DNA of 10,819 nt from Candidatus Krumholzibacteriia bacterium (GTDB lineage Bacteria > Krumholzibacteriota > Krumholzibacteriia > Krumholzibacteriales > Krumholzibacteriaceae), in NCBI GenBank assembly GCA_026387805.1, contig JAPLKY010000447.1, positions 1 to 10,819 of the forward strand. Reading direction: 5' to 3'. Every line of letters begins with the position of its first letter. The stretch's first letter is position 1. A model generated the notes under the pieces. That model ran no database searches. It was not told the origin of the DNA and saw nothing but the letters and a program-made list of their open reading frames with translations. Made by a program: the position numbers and the translations under genes. Shown here piece after piece: positions 1 to 6,489 of this stretch.

Positions 1-525
1 GGGCTGCGCACCGGCGAGCGCCCGGGCGCACCTTCGGACGCTTCGAACGAAAATCGGCAGGCGTTCCTCAAAGATATGCTCGCGGAGGCGCAGGGCGAGA
101 TGATCCTTCTCGGCCCCGGTGACGAACCGCTCGCTTCAATGCCCGCGGCGGATGACGGCAAGGGCGGGATCGCCGCGATGATCGATATCGCCAATCGGAC
201 CCTCATCTATGAAGTAAGAATACCGCTCGCGCCGCCGGACAGCCTGCCCTTCGCCGTCAACGCCGCTCCCGGATCCCTGATCAGCGTCGACTTCAAGGTC
301 GGCAAGATGGAGATGCCCTCGATGAAACGCGCCGGGGAGGGGTCCCCTCGCGAAAGGGGAGAATTTCCCGGAGGCGGCATGGGAGGTCCGGAAGGCGGTA
401 TGGGCGGCCCCGGAGGCGGCATGGGCGGCCCCGGACGACCGGGCGGAGGCCTCTCCTCCCAGGCGTTCGAGTACCGGACGAAGGTGAAGCTCGCCTCCGC
501 GCCCACGGCAGCGCAAAAATCCTGA
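1..525 (+). CDS. C-terminal part of an uncharacterised protein with a Gly/Met/Pro-rich repeat tail (5' end outside window)
   Basis: The reading frame is open from the first base, so the true start lies outside the window; an ATG at 76 is internal. 174 residues are visible, ending at TGA 523-525. The front half is a mixed alpha/beta-like segment with alternating hydrophobics. The stretch LIYEVRIPL (about 218-244) resembles the strand pattern of CBM9-like carbohydrate-binding beta-sandwich domains, where a Y-E-x-x-I-P-L signature is common; this is a weak resemblance, not an assignment. The tail from about 330 is low complexity: a charged Lys/Arg/Glu stretch, then three GGxMGGP-type units, then a short Ser/Ala/Lys-rich end. 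No transmembrane segment is visible in this part. I do not recognise the family. It shares the plus strand with the CDF gene that starts 55 bp downstream, and nothing links it to the minus-strand redox operon. Confidence 0.75.
   Translation, partial: GLRTGERPGAPSDASNENRQAFLKDMLAEAQGEMILLGPGDEPLASMPAADDGKGGIAAMIDIANRTLIYEVRIPLAPPDSLPFAVNAAPGSLISVDFKVGKMEMPSMKRAGEGSPRERGEFPGGGMGGPEGGMGGPGGGMGGPGRPGGGLSSQAFEYRTKVKLASAPTAAQKS
370..432 (+). repeat. Three tandem 21-bp units encoding GGxMGGP-type repeats
   Basis: Three consecutive in-frame 21-bp units (370-390, 391-411, 412-432) encode GGGMGGP, EGGMGGP and GGGMGGP. They differ mainly at synonymous third positions plus one Gly/Glu change, which suggests an older, protein-level repeat and not a recent slippage event. 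A degenerate Gly/Pro/Arg continuation follows to about 450. Confidence 0.8.
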
Positions 526-567
526 CGAACCGCGTTTTTCCTGATGCGGGCGCTCCTGCGACGGGCA

Positions 568-573
568 TATAAT
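568..573 (+). promoter_or_regulatory. Candidate -10 element (TATAAT) for the CDF transporter gene
   Basis: A perfect sigma70-type TATAAT lies in the 55-bp gap before the CDF gene, in an otherwise GC-rich context where AT-rich hexamers are rare. No good TTGACA-like -35 is present 16-19 bp upstream (the sequence there reads about tgcggg), and there is no TG extension. The element ends 7 nt before the GTG start, so transcription would begin at or next to the start codon. No Shine-Dalgarno is evident, which would fit a leaderless mRNA. It could be a chance match. Confidence 0.35.
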
Positions 574-580
574 CGGATGC

Positions 581-1486
581 GTGATCTCGAAGCATGAGCA
601 CAGACCGAAGACGAAGGATTCTCTCGGCCGCCTGGCGGACTACCGGAGCGTCGAGCAGCGGAAGCTGAAGCTGACGATGGCCATCACGGGAAGCGTGATG
701 GTCGTCGAAGTGATCGGCGGAATCCTGACGCGGAGCCTCGCCCTTCTCAGCGACGCGGGGCACATGTTCACCCATTTCTTCGCCCTTGGGGTCAGCTTCG
801 CGGCCATACGGATCGCCTGCACGGCGCCGTGCCATCACCGGACGTTCGGATTCTACCGGGCCGAGGTGCTCGCCGCCCTCTTCAACAGCCTCTTCCTCTT
901 CGCGGTCACGGCGTATATCCTCTACGCGGGCGTTCATCGACTCATGCATCCCGAGCCCGTGCTCGGGCTTCAGATGCTCTTCGTCGCCGTGATCGGACTC
1001 GTCGTCAACGTCGCGAGCGTTCTGATCCTGCGGGGGAGCGCGAGGGACGACCTGAACATCAAGGGGGCGTTCCTCCACGTCATGGCGGATACGGTATCCT
1101 CCGTCGTGATCATCGTGGGGGCGATCGTCATCTATTTCAGCGGCTGGAACGTCATCGATCCGCTCCTCGCGATCGGCATCTCCGTCGTGATCGCCGTGTG
1201 GGCGTGGGGCCTGCTCAAGGATTCCGTCAATATCCTCCTCGAGGTTGCGCCCCGCGGCGTAACGGCGGACGACGTGAGCGCCGAGCTCCGGAAAGCGATT
1301 CCCGAGATCAGGGAGATTCACGACATGCACATCTGGGTGATTACGTCGAACATGTACTCACTGACGGCGCATGTCGCGGTCGATCCGGCCGCCAGGGCGG
1401 AGATTCGGGGAATTCTCGAGAGGATGAACAGGCTGCTCGACGAGAAGTACGACATCGAGCACACGACGATACAGTTCGACGCGTGA
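581..1486 (+). CDS. Cation diffusion facilitator (CDF) family metal efflux transporter
   Basis: This is a 301-residue inner-membrane transporter of the CDF/CzcD/ZnT family, which exports divalent metals such as Zn2+ in exchange for protons. About six hydrophobic segments are visible (roughly residues 32-49, 53-78, 92-118, 129-150, 165-186 and 190-212). A cytoplasmic C-terminal domain from about 222 carries the usual His-rich metal sites (IHDMHIW at 246-252, H264, H294). The family signature SLALLSDAGHM (52-62) is clear. TM5 has the expected H166-x3-D170. The TM2 motif, however, is H61-x3-H65 where Zn-transporting relatives have HxxxD, so the transport site would be H,H/H,D. There is no long His-rich loop between TM4 and TM5. 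The GTG at 581 was chosen because the next in-frame ATG (residue 33) falls inside TM1. No Shine-Dalgarno is evident. The gene converges on the thioesterase gene with 30 bp between the stops. Confidence 0.93.
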   Translation: MISKHEHRPKTKDSLGRLADYRSVEQRKLKLTMAITGSVMVVEVIGGILTRSLALLSDAGHMFTHFFALGVSFAAIRIACTAPCHHRTFGFYRAEVLAALFNSLFLFAVTAYILYAGVHRLMHPEPVLGLQMLFVAVIGLVVNVASVLILRGSARDDLNIKGAFLHVMADTVSSVVIIVGAIVIYFSGWNVIDPLLAIGISVVIAVWAWGLLKDSVNILLEVAPRGVTADDVSAELRKAIPEIREIHDMHIWVITSNMYSLTAHVAVDPAARAEIRGILERMNRLLDEKYDIEHTTIQFDA

Positions 1487-1516
1487 AGCGCCGCCCCGGC
1501 CGCCGCGCGCGAGACC

Positions 1517-1996
1517 TTACGACCCCTTCACGAGACGATCCGGCACCTGCACGGCAACGACCTCGCCGCGGACACAGAGCTTTCCCTCCGCCCTGATCGT
1601 CGCCGTCACGACGACCTTGCGGCCCTTGATCTCCTTGACGCGCGCGCGAAGCTCGAGGGGAGCGCCGATCGGCGTCGGGAGCAGATAGTCCACGCGAAGC
1701 GACGCCGTGACGAAGCGCAGCGGAGGATCGGATCCCATCTCCCGTCCCTCGGCCCGATACGCGGCGGCCGACGCCGTGCCGGTGCAGTGGCAGTCGATGA
1801 GGGAAGCGAGAAGCCCCCCGTACACGTAGCCCGGTATCGCCGTGTGATACGGCTTCGGCTCGAACGTGCAAACCGCCTCTTCCCCGTCCCAGAAGCTCCG
1901 AACGTGCAGTCCGTGCTCATTGAGCCGACCGCAACCGTAACATTGGGCGAAATGATCGGGATAATAGTCCTGAAACGCCTTTTCCTGCGGATTCAT
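1517..1996 (-). CDS. PaaI-family hotdog-fold acyl-CoA thioesterase
   Basis: This 159-residue protein is of the usual size for a single hotdog domain of the PaaI/YbgC-like thioesterase superfamily, which hydrolyses acyl-CoA thioesters in the cytoplasm. The core motif runs from HTAIPGYVYGG (51-61) into the central helix ASLIDCHCTGT (64-74), with D68 and H70 placed where family members keep an acidic or polar catalytic residue. Strand pattern VDYLLPTPIG (102-111) and the following ELRARVKEIKGRK are also typical. An N-terminal C19-x2-C22-G element with downstream N-x-x-GL (26-30) occurs in many PaaI-like proteins. The ATG at 1996 is preceded by a strong Shine-Dalgarno. It is the last gene of the minus-strand operon within view, 28 bp after the SoxB-like stop, and runs convergently to the CDF gene. 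The substrate is unknown; its position suggests it may act on an acyl-CoA made from the product of the dehydrogenase, which is inference only. Confidence 0.88.
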   Translation of the reverse strand: MNPQEKAFQDYYPDHFAQCYGCGRLNEHGLHVRSFWDGEEAVCTFEPKPYHTAIPGYVYGGLLASLIDCHCTGTASAAAYRAEGREMGSDPPLRFVTASLRVDYLLPTPIGAPLELRARVKEIKGRKVVVTATIRAEGKLCVRGEVVAVQVPDRLVKGS

Positions 1997-2001
1997 GGTC
2001 T

Positions 2002-2008
2002 CTCCCCC
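2002..2008 (-). promoter_or_regulatory. Shine-Dalgarno (GGGGGAG) for the PaaI-like thioesterase
   Basis: On the minus strand GGGGGAG is followed by a 5-nt spacer (AGACC) and ATG at 1996. This supports that start. It also shows that the thioesterase has its own ribosome entry and does not rely on the stop-start coupling used by the genes before it. Confidence 0.7.
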
Positions 2009-2024
2009 GAGCGATGCGCCGGAA

Positions 2025-3194
2025 TTACTTGAGCGCTTCCTTGCGCCCCGCGTAGTAGTCGCGGTAGAAGGAAATCGAGTTCCATATTTCCTGCGGAATG
2101 ACGGGCTTTCCCCGGAGAATGAAGTTCGCCATGTTGAGACCGACCCCGGGGCCGAGCATGAAACCCTGCCCGCACATGCCGACGGCGAGGTAGAAGCCCT
2201 TCACTTCCCTCACGCGGTCGAGGATGATGATGCCGTCGGGGGTCATCGGGTAGAGCCCGCGCCAGACGCGGCGGATGAGCATATTCTTGAGGCGCGGGAT
2301 GAGATCGATCATTCGCCGCGCGATCACGGTCATGAATTCGGACGTGTTCTCCCTGTTCGTTCCGAGGATCGGCACGAGCGGCGTATAGCAGAAGATGACC
2401 TGCCCGCGATCGTTCTGACCGAAGTAGAAGTTCTTCGTCTTTCCCTCGGGACCCGGCCGGATGTCGACGACGAGCGGATCAAAGAAGCGCTCCATCGGCG
2501 CGGAGATTCCCGCTTCGTGACAATCGGGAACGACGGGGATTTCGATGCCGGCCATCGCGCCGATCTCCTTCGCATACGACCCGGCGGCGTTGACGACGAT
2601 ATCCGAGTGATAGACGCCCTTCCCCGTCTTCACACCGTGGATCCTTCCCTGCTTCACGACGAGGCGCGTGACGGGCTCCTTGAAATGATACTCGCAACCA
2701 CGGTCCTTGCTCTCTTTCCAGAGCGCGGCCGCATACTTGAGCGGAGACACCTGCCCATCGCCGGGGGAGAACGTGCCTCCGCGGAGGCCGTTCTCGTTGA
2801 TTCCGGGAATGAGCTCCTTGATCCTTTCCGGACCGTACCAATCGATGACGAGACCGTTCTTCTTCTGCGTCGGCAGGATGCCCTTGAGAATCTTCTCCTC
2901 CTCCTCGCGGTACACGGGGAATGAGTAGCCGCCCGGCACCCAGCCGAGATCGATGCCGGTCTTCTCCTCGAACGTCGAGTAGAACTCGAGGCTCTGCAGA
3001 CAGAGCGTGATCTTCGCGCCGTCCGAGTGCGTCGCCCGGACGCCTCCTATCGCGGCCTTGTTCTGCCCCTGCCCGGGGGAGGCTTCGGAATCGAGAACGA
3101 GAACCTGAAGCCCCTCGAGCGTGAGGTAATACGCGATGGCGAGCCCGGCGCTCCCCGCTCCGATGACGATCGCGTCGTAGTTCGTGCGGCTCAT
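2025..3194 (-). CDS. FAD-dependent dehydrogenase of the DAO family, SoxB-like (sarcosine oxidase beta / dye-linked proline dehydrogenase type)
   Basis: This 389-residue flavoprotein should catalyse FAD-linked oxidation of a C-N or C-OH bond. A Rossmann FAD-binding motif GAGSAG (12-17) with D35 at the end of beta2 opens the protein. NKAAIGGVR (45-53) matches the conserved N-x-x-x-I-G-G-x-R block of SoxB-like proteins, and the C-terminal flavin-binding region appears as LYPMTPDG (314-321) and GMCGQGFMLGPGVG (339-352). Its length fits the small FAD subunit of heteromeric sarcosine oxidase, proline/hydroxyproline dehydrogenase and octopine/nopaline oxidase. It begins by ATGA overlap with the SoxA-like gene, the classic partner arrangement. 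Candidate substrates are proline, hydroxyproline, sarcosine or other N-methyl amino acids, or a 2-hydroxy acid; the sequence does not decide. No signal peptide or membrane segment is seen, so it is expected to be cytoplasmic. Confidence 0.9.
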   Translation of the reverse strand: MSRTNYDAIVIGAGSAGLAIAYYLTLEGLQVLVLDSEASPGQGQNKAAIGGVRATHSDGAKITLCLQSLEFYSTFEEKTGIDLGWVPGGYSFPVYREEEEKILKGILPTQKKNGLVIDWYGPERIKELIPGINENGLRGGTFSPGDGQVSPLKYAAALWKESKDRGCEYHFKEPVTRLVVKQGRIHGVKTGKGVYHSDIVVNAAGSYAKEIGAMAGIEIPVVPDCHEAGISAPMERFFDPLVVDIRPGPEGKTKNFYFGQNDRGQVIFCYTPLVPILGTNRENTSEFMTVIARRMIDLIPRLKNMLIRRVWRGLYPMTPDGIIILDRVREVKGFYLAVGMCGQGFMLGPGVGLNMANFILRGKPVIPQEIWNSISFYRDYYAGRKEALK

Positions 3195-5326
3195 GCCTCA
3201 CCACCCTCGCTCCCGGCTCCGGCGAAAACGCCGAGGGGAACCTCCGCCGTGAACGGCCTGTTCGTCGGAAGCGTGACCTCCGAAAGATCGACGTCCATCT
3301 CGCGATAGAGCCTGAGAATGAGCTCGGTGCACGTCTTGCCGCCGCAGGCGCCCATACCCGTCCGTATCGTCGCCTTGAGAATGTTCATATCCCGAACTCC
3401 GGCGCGGATCTCCCCGCGAACCTCTCCCGCGGTGATCCGTTCGCAGCGGCAGATGATCGTGTCGTCGGGCACCGGTTCGGCCGCCACGGCCCCGGATTCT
3501 CCCGCCTCGGGCACGAGCACGGCAAAACCCGCGACGGAATACGCCTCGTCCGCGGGGACTTCGATGGAAACGATCTTCCGCTTCGCGTCGATATTCGACG
3601 TTCGGAACGCGACGATCGTGCCGACGCCGACGGCGTTTCCCTCCATGTCCACCGTCTCGACCCGTCTCCCCGCGGCGAGATCCTTCGTATCGAGCTCGTA
3701 AGGGAGCACGAGAAGCGACGTCTTCGATTCCGCGTCGTACTCGGGCATGATCAGACCGATCGCGAGCCCCGGACAGACCGCGACGCAGTTCGCGCAGCCG
3801 ATGCAATCGCCGTCGAAAACGGGATTATTCATGATCGAATCGCCGCGCAACGCGATGCTGTTCCGCGGGCAGGAATCCGCGCACGGGTTGCAGGGAATCT
3901 CCTGCACGCAGCGGATCAGCGGATACACTCTTCTTTCGAGCCTCGGAAGGTCCGGCTGCGCCGTCCGCCCGGGCTTGCTCCGCAGAATCGCCGCGGTTGA
4001 GTTCCATTCGTCGGGGATATCGATCTCGTAGCCGAGAGACCGGGCGATCTTCCGCCCCGTGATCTTTCCGCTGAATATCGCGGCGGAGGCTTCGGCGATC
4101 TCCTCTGCATCCCCCGCCTTGTAGCATTCGATGCCGTATTCCACGAGCTTCTCGTATAGCTCGTTCACGGGCGAGAGCCCGACGGCGATGAGAAGCGTGT
4201 CCACCCGGTATGATCTCTCGGTGCCCGCGACCGGTTTGAAATTCCCGTCCACGCCCGCTATCGTGATTCTCTCGAGCTTCTCTGCGCCCTCCGCCCTGAG
4301 GATCGTGTGCGAGGTGTGGATGGGCACCCCGAGACGGCGGAGCTTGTCGAGATGGACCTTGTATCCGCCGCAGCGGGGCAGCGCTTCGACGAGGCCGACG
4401 ACCTTGATGCCGGCCTGAATCGCGTGGTAGCCGGTTATCAGGCCGACGTTCCCCCCCCCGACGATAAACAGCCTCTCGGTGGGCCTGACGAGGTCGCGGT
4501 TCAGAAGCGTCTGAAACGCGCCGGCGCCGTAGACCCCCGGCAGGTCGCAGCCCTGGAAGGCGAGATTCTTCTCGCGCGCGCCGCAGGCGACGAGCACCGC
4601 GCGGGGCTTCACCTGGAAGTAGTTGCCCCCTTGCTGCAGGCCGACCTGTTTGTCGCAAAACGCTCCCACGGCCGTCGTCCCGAGCATGACCGAAACGGAG
4701 GGGAATCTCTCGAGCTGATGCGTGAGAATGCGGGCGATCTCGATGCCGCGGGTGCCCGCGTAGCAATCGTCGCGGGAGCCGAAGAAGGTATGCGTCTGCA
4801 GCGTCAGCTTCCCGCCGAACTCGTTCTTGTCGTCCACGACGAGGGTCTTCGCGCCGAGGAGCCCGAGCTCGATCGCGGCGTTTATTCCTGCCGGACCTCC
4901 CCCGATGATGAGGACGTCGGTCTCGATCGCCGGAATCTCCCGGAACGCCGGCAGATCGTCGTCCGCGGGAAGCGCGGGGCTCCCCTCGCAGCTCCCGATC
5001 TTCATCCCGGCCCTGACGGGAACCATGCATCCTTTGACGGGAAGTCCGTCGACGAGGACGGTGCACTGGCTGCACTGGCCGTTCGCGCAGAAGATTCCCT
5101 GGGGACTTCCGTCGCGCGGATGATGGCCGAAAACCTGCACGCCGCCGGCGAAGAGCGCCGTCGTGACGACCTCCCCTTCATAGGCCTTCATCGGGTTGCC
5201 GTTGAAAGTGAAGGAAATCTCCGGGCGCTCGACGACGGCAAGAATCGGGTGACTCAGCACGCGGAACCCGCCCGATTGAGCCTGTTTCGATTCGCCTTTT
5301 GCACGGGACATTCTCTTCGACTCCAT
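3191..5326 (-). CDS. SoxA-like multi-cofactor subunit: [2Fe-2S] (Fer2_4), FAD/NAD fold, 2x[4Fe-4S], BFD-like [2Fe-2S]
   Basis: This 711-residue protein has a readable domain order. An N-terminal Fer2_4-type [2Fe-2S] domain uses C80-x4-C85-x2-C88-x11-C100. A pyridine nucleotide-disulfide oxidoreductase fold follows, with GGGPAG at 142-147 and a second dinucleotide motif GGGNVG at 290-295. A bacterial 2x[4Fe-4S] ferredoxin insert follows (C473-x5-C479-x2-C482-x3-C486-P and C508-x2-C511-x2-C514-x3-C518-P). The C-terminus is a BFD-like [2Fe-2S] domain (C626-x-C628 and C661-x4-C666). This is the alpha subunit type of heteromeric sarcosine oxidase and dye-linked proline dehydrogenases, which passes electrons from the DAO subunit to an acceptor. 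The two extra [4Fe-4S] clusters suggest an electron-wire role to the neighbouring iron-sulfur proteins instead of O2 reduction. The ATG at 5326 overlaps the previous stop by one base (TAATG); M6 (5311), with GGAG 9 nt upstream, is an alternative start. Confidence 0.92.
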   Translation of the reverse strand: MESKRMSRAKGESKQAQSGGFRVLSHPILAVVERPEISFTFNGNPMKAYEGEVVTTALFAGGVQVFGHHPRDGSPQGIFCANGQCSQCTVLVDGLPVKGCMVPVRAGMKIGSCEGSPALPADDDLPAFREIPAIETDVLIIGGGPAGINAAIELGLLGAKTLVVDDKNEFGGKLTLQTHTFFGSRDDCYAGTRGIEIARILTHQLERFPSVSVMLGTTAVGAFCDKQVGLQQGGNYFQVKPRAVLVACGAREKNLAFQGCDLPGVYGAGAFQTLLNRDLVRPTERLFIVGGGNVGLITGYHAIQAGIKVVGLVEALPRCGGYKVHLDKLRRLGVPIHTSHTILRAEGAEKLERITIAGVDGNFKPVAGTERSYRVDTLLIAVGLSPVNELYEKLVEYGIECYKAGDAEEIAEASAAIFSGKITGRKIARSLGYEIDIPDEWNSTAAILRSKPGRTAQPDLPRLERRVYPLIRCVQEIPCNPCADSCPRNSIALRGDSIMNNPVFDGDCIGCANCVAVCPGLAIGLIMPEYDAESKTSLLVLPYELDTKDLAAGRRVETVDMEGNAVGVGTIVAFRTSNIDAKRKIVSIEVPADEAYSVAGFAVLVPEAGESGAVAAEPVPDDTIICRCERITAGEVRGEIRAGVRDMNILKATIRTGMGACGGKTCTELILRLYREMDVDLSEVTLPTNRPFTAEVPLGVFAGAGSEGGEA

Positions 5327-6489
5327 TACTCCTCGAGCCTCGATGCCGCGAGGGTGATGAGATCTCTCACTGTCACGGGCGACTGCTTCCAGGAGCAGTC
5401 GGGGCTCACTTCATGATAGAGGAGCGTGCATTTCGGGCACGCGGTGACCAGCGTATCGGCACCGCACCGGTGAGCTTCCATGAGACGCTCGCTCACGGCC
5501 GCGCGCGTATGGGGGCCGTGGTCCACCCACGAACCCGCGCCGCAGCACGGAGCGCTCCTCCCCCGCCGCTCGAGCTCGACGGGCTTCGCGACGGAAAGCC
5601 GCTCGAGTATCTTCCTCGGCGCTTCGCTCTCGCCGAGACGGCGGCAGAGATAGCACGGGTCGTGGAACGCCGGTTTCTCGCCGCCCCTCCTGAAACCGAG
5701 CGCCTCCAGGTTTTCCGCGACGAATTCGGTTATGTGCCGCACTTCGAACGGCTGCGGCCCGAGCTCCTTCGCATAGGTGTCTTTCAGCGTGAACGCGCAT
5801 TCGGGACAAATCGTGAGAATGGTGCGCGCTTTCGATTTCGCGATTTCCCCGGCGTTGTGCCGCGCGAGCGCCATGAACGCCTCCCGCTCGCCGAGATCGT
5901 ACAGATCCCTCCCGCAGCAGCGCTCATCGTCGAGAATGACCGGCGAAACGCCGAGCGCGTTGAGGAGCTTCACGGCCGACCGCGCCATGTCCCCGAAGCC
6001 CTGCTCGCACGAGGGACCGGAGACGGCGTCGAAGAGCGCGAGACAGCCGGTGAAGAGAGCGATCTCCCCTTCCTTCGCCACGCGCGAAGAGGCGTCGAGC
6101 CGGGAGAGCCGCGCCCTCGATGCGGGCAGGGCGCCCTTTGCCCCCTTCGCCCCTTTTTGCGCACCGAGCGCCTGCGTTCTCTGATACTGTTGAATGATCC
6201 CGCCGAACACCGGATGATAATCGGTGCGCCCCGTTCTCAGCTCGCGGATGAAATCGGCGAACGGGACCTTGAACGGGCACGCCTCCGTGCACGCCGCGCA
6301 CGTCACGCACGTCCGGATGAGCCCGTGATCGCCGGCTTCGCGTTCCCCGCCGGCAAGAAATTTCTTCGCGAGATGCTGCGGGTGATTCGTTCCGTAATGG
6401 CGGAATACCGGACACGCCGGGGCGCATTCGTTCTTGCACCTCGTGCAGTCCTCGATATGGTATTTCGCGACGAGCTCTTTTTCGTTCAT
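5326..6489 (-). CDS. HdrD/GlpC-like iron-sulfur protein: 2x[4Fe-4S] ferredoxin plus two CCG domains
   Basis: This 387-residue protein has the layout of HdrD (an HdrC-HdrB fusion) or GlpC, subunits that accept or donate electrons for soluble or quinone-linked dehydrogenases. The N-terminal ferredoxin pair reads CTRCKNECAPACP (C-x2-C-x3-C-x3-C-P, one residue longer than usual between the second and third Cys) and then CVTCAACTEACP (canonical). Two CCG domains follow. The first runs from TGCLA to CCG, then 35 residues to CPEC; the second is C-x35-CC-x34-CPKC, matching the HdrB non-cubane cluster pattern. I chose ATG 6489, which overlaps the previous stop as ATGA. The frame is open further upstream to an ATG at 6648, but that would overlap the preceding gene by about 160 bp and adds 53 residues without recognisable motifs. 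It sits between the GltD/MvhD-like fusion and SoxA-like genes, consistent with a bridging role. Confidence 0.92.
   Translation of the reverse strand: MNEKELVAKYHIEDCTRCKNECAPACPVFRHYGTNHPQHLAKKFLAGGEREAGDHGLIRTCVTCAACTEACPFKVPFADFIRELRTGRTDYHPVFGGIIQQYQRTQALGAQKGAKGAKGALPASRARLSRLDASSRVAKEGEIALFTGCLALFDAVSGPSCEQGFGDMARSAVKLLNALGVSPVILDDERCCGRDLYDLGEREAFMALARHNAGEIAKSKARTILTICPECAFTLKDTYAKELGPQPFEVRHITEFVAENLEALGFRRGGEKPAFHDPCYLCRRLGESEAPRKILERLSVAKPVELERRGRSAPCCGAGSWVDHGPHTRAAVSERLMEAHRCGADTLVTACPKCTLLYHEVSPDCSWKQSPVTVRDLITLAASRLEE

Noticed and set aside
500..545. Possible terminator after the repeat protein (AAAAA at about 516-520 and TTTTT at about 535-539)
   Set aside because: Only five A-T pairs can form; the flanking GC bases do not pair, so no stable GC stem precedes the T-run.
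293..1330. Minus-strand open frame (345 codons) opposite the repeat protein and the CDF gene
   Set aside because: It is Asp/His/Arg-rich low-complexity sequence spanning two real genes and the gap between them, which is typical of an antisense shadow.
1487..1516. GC-rich sequence between the convergent CDF and thioesterase stops as a bidirectional terminator
   Set aside because: It has short self-complementary GC pieces but no defined stem with a T-tract on either strand.
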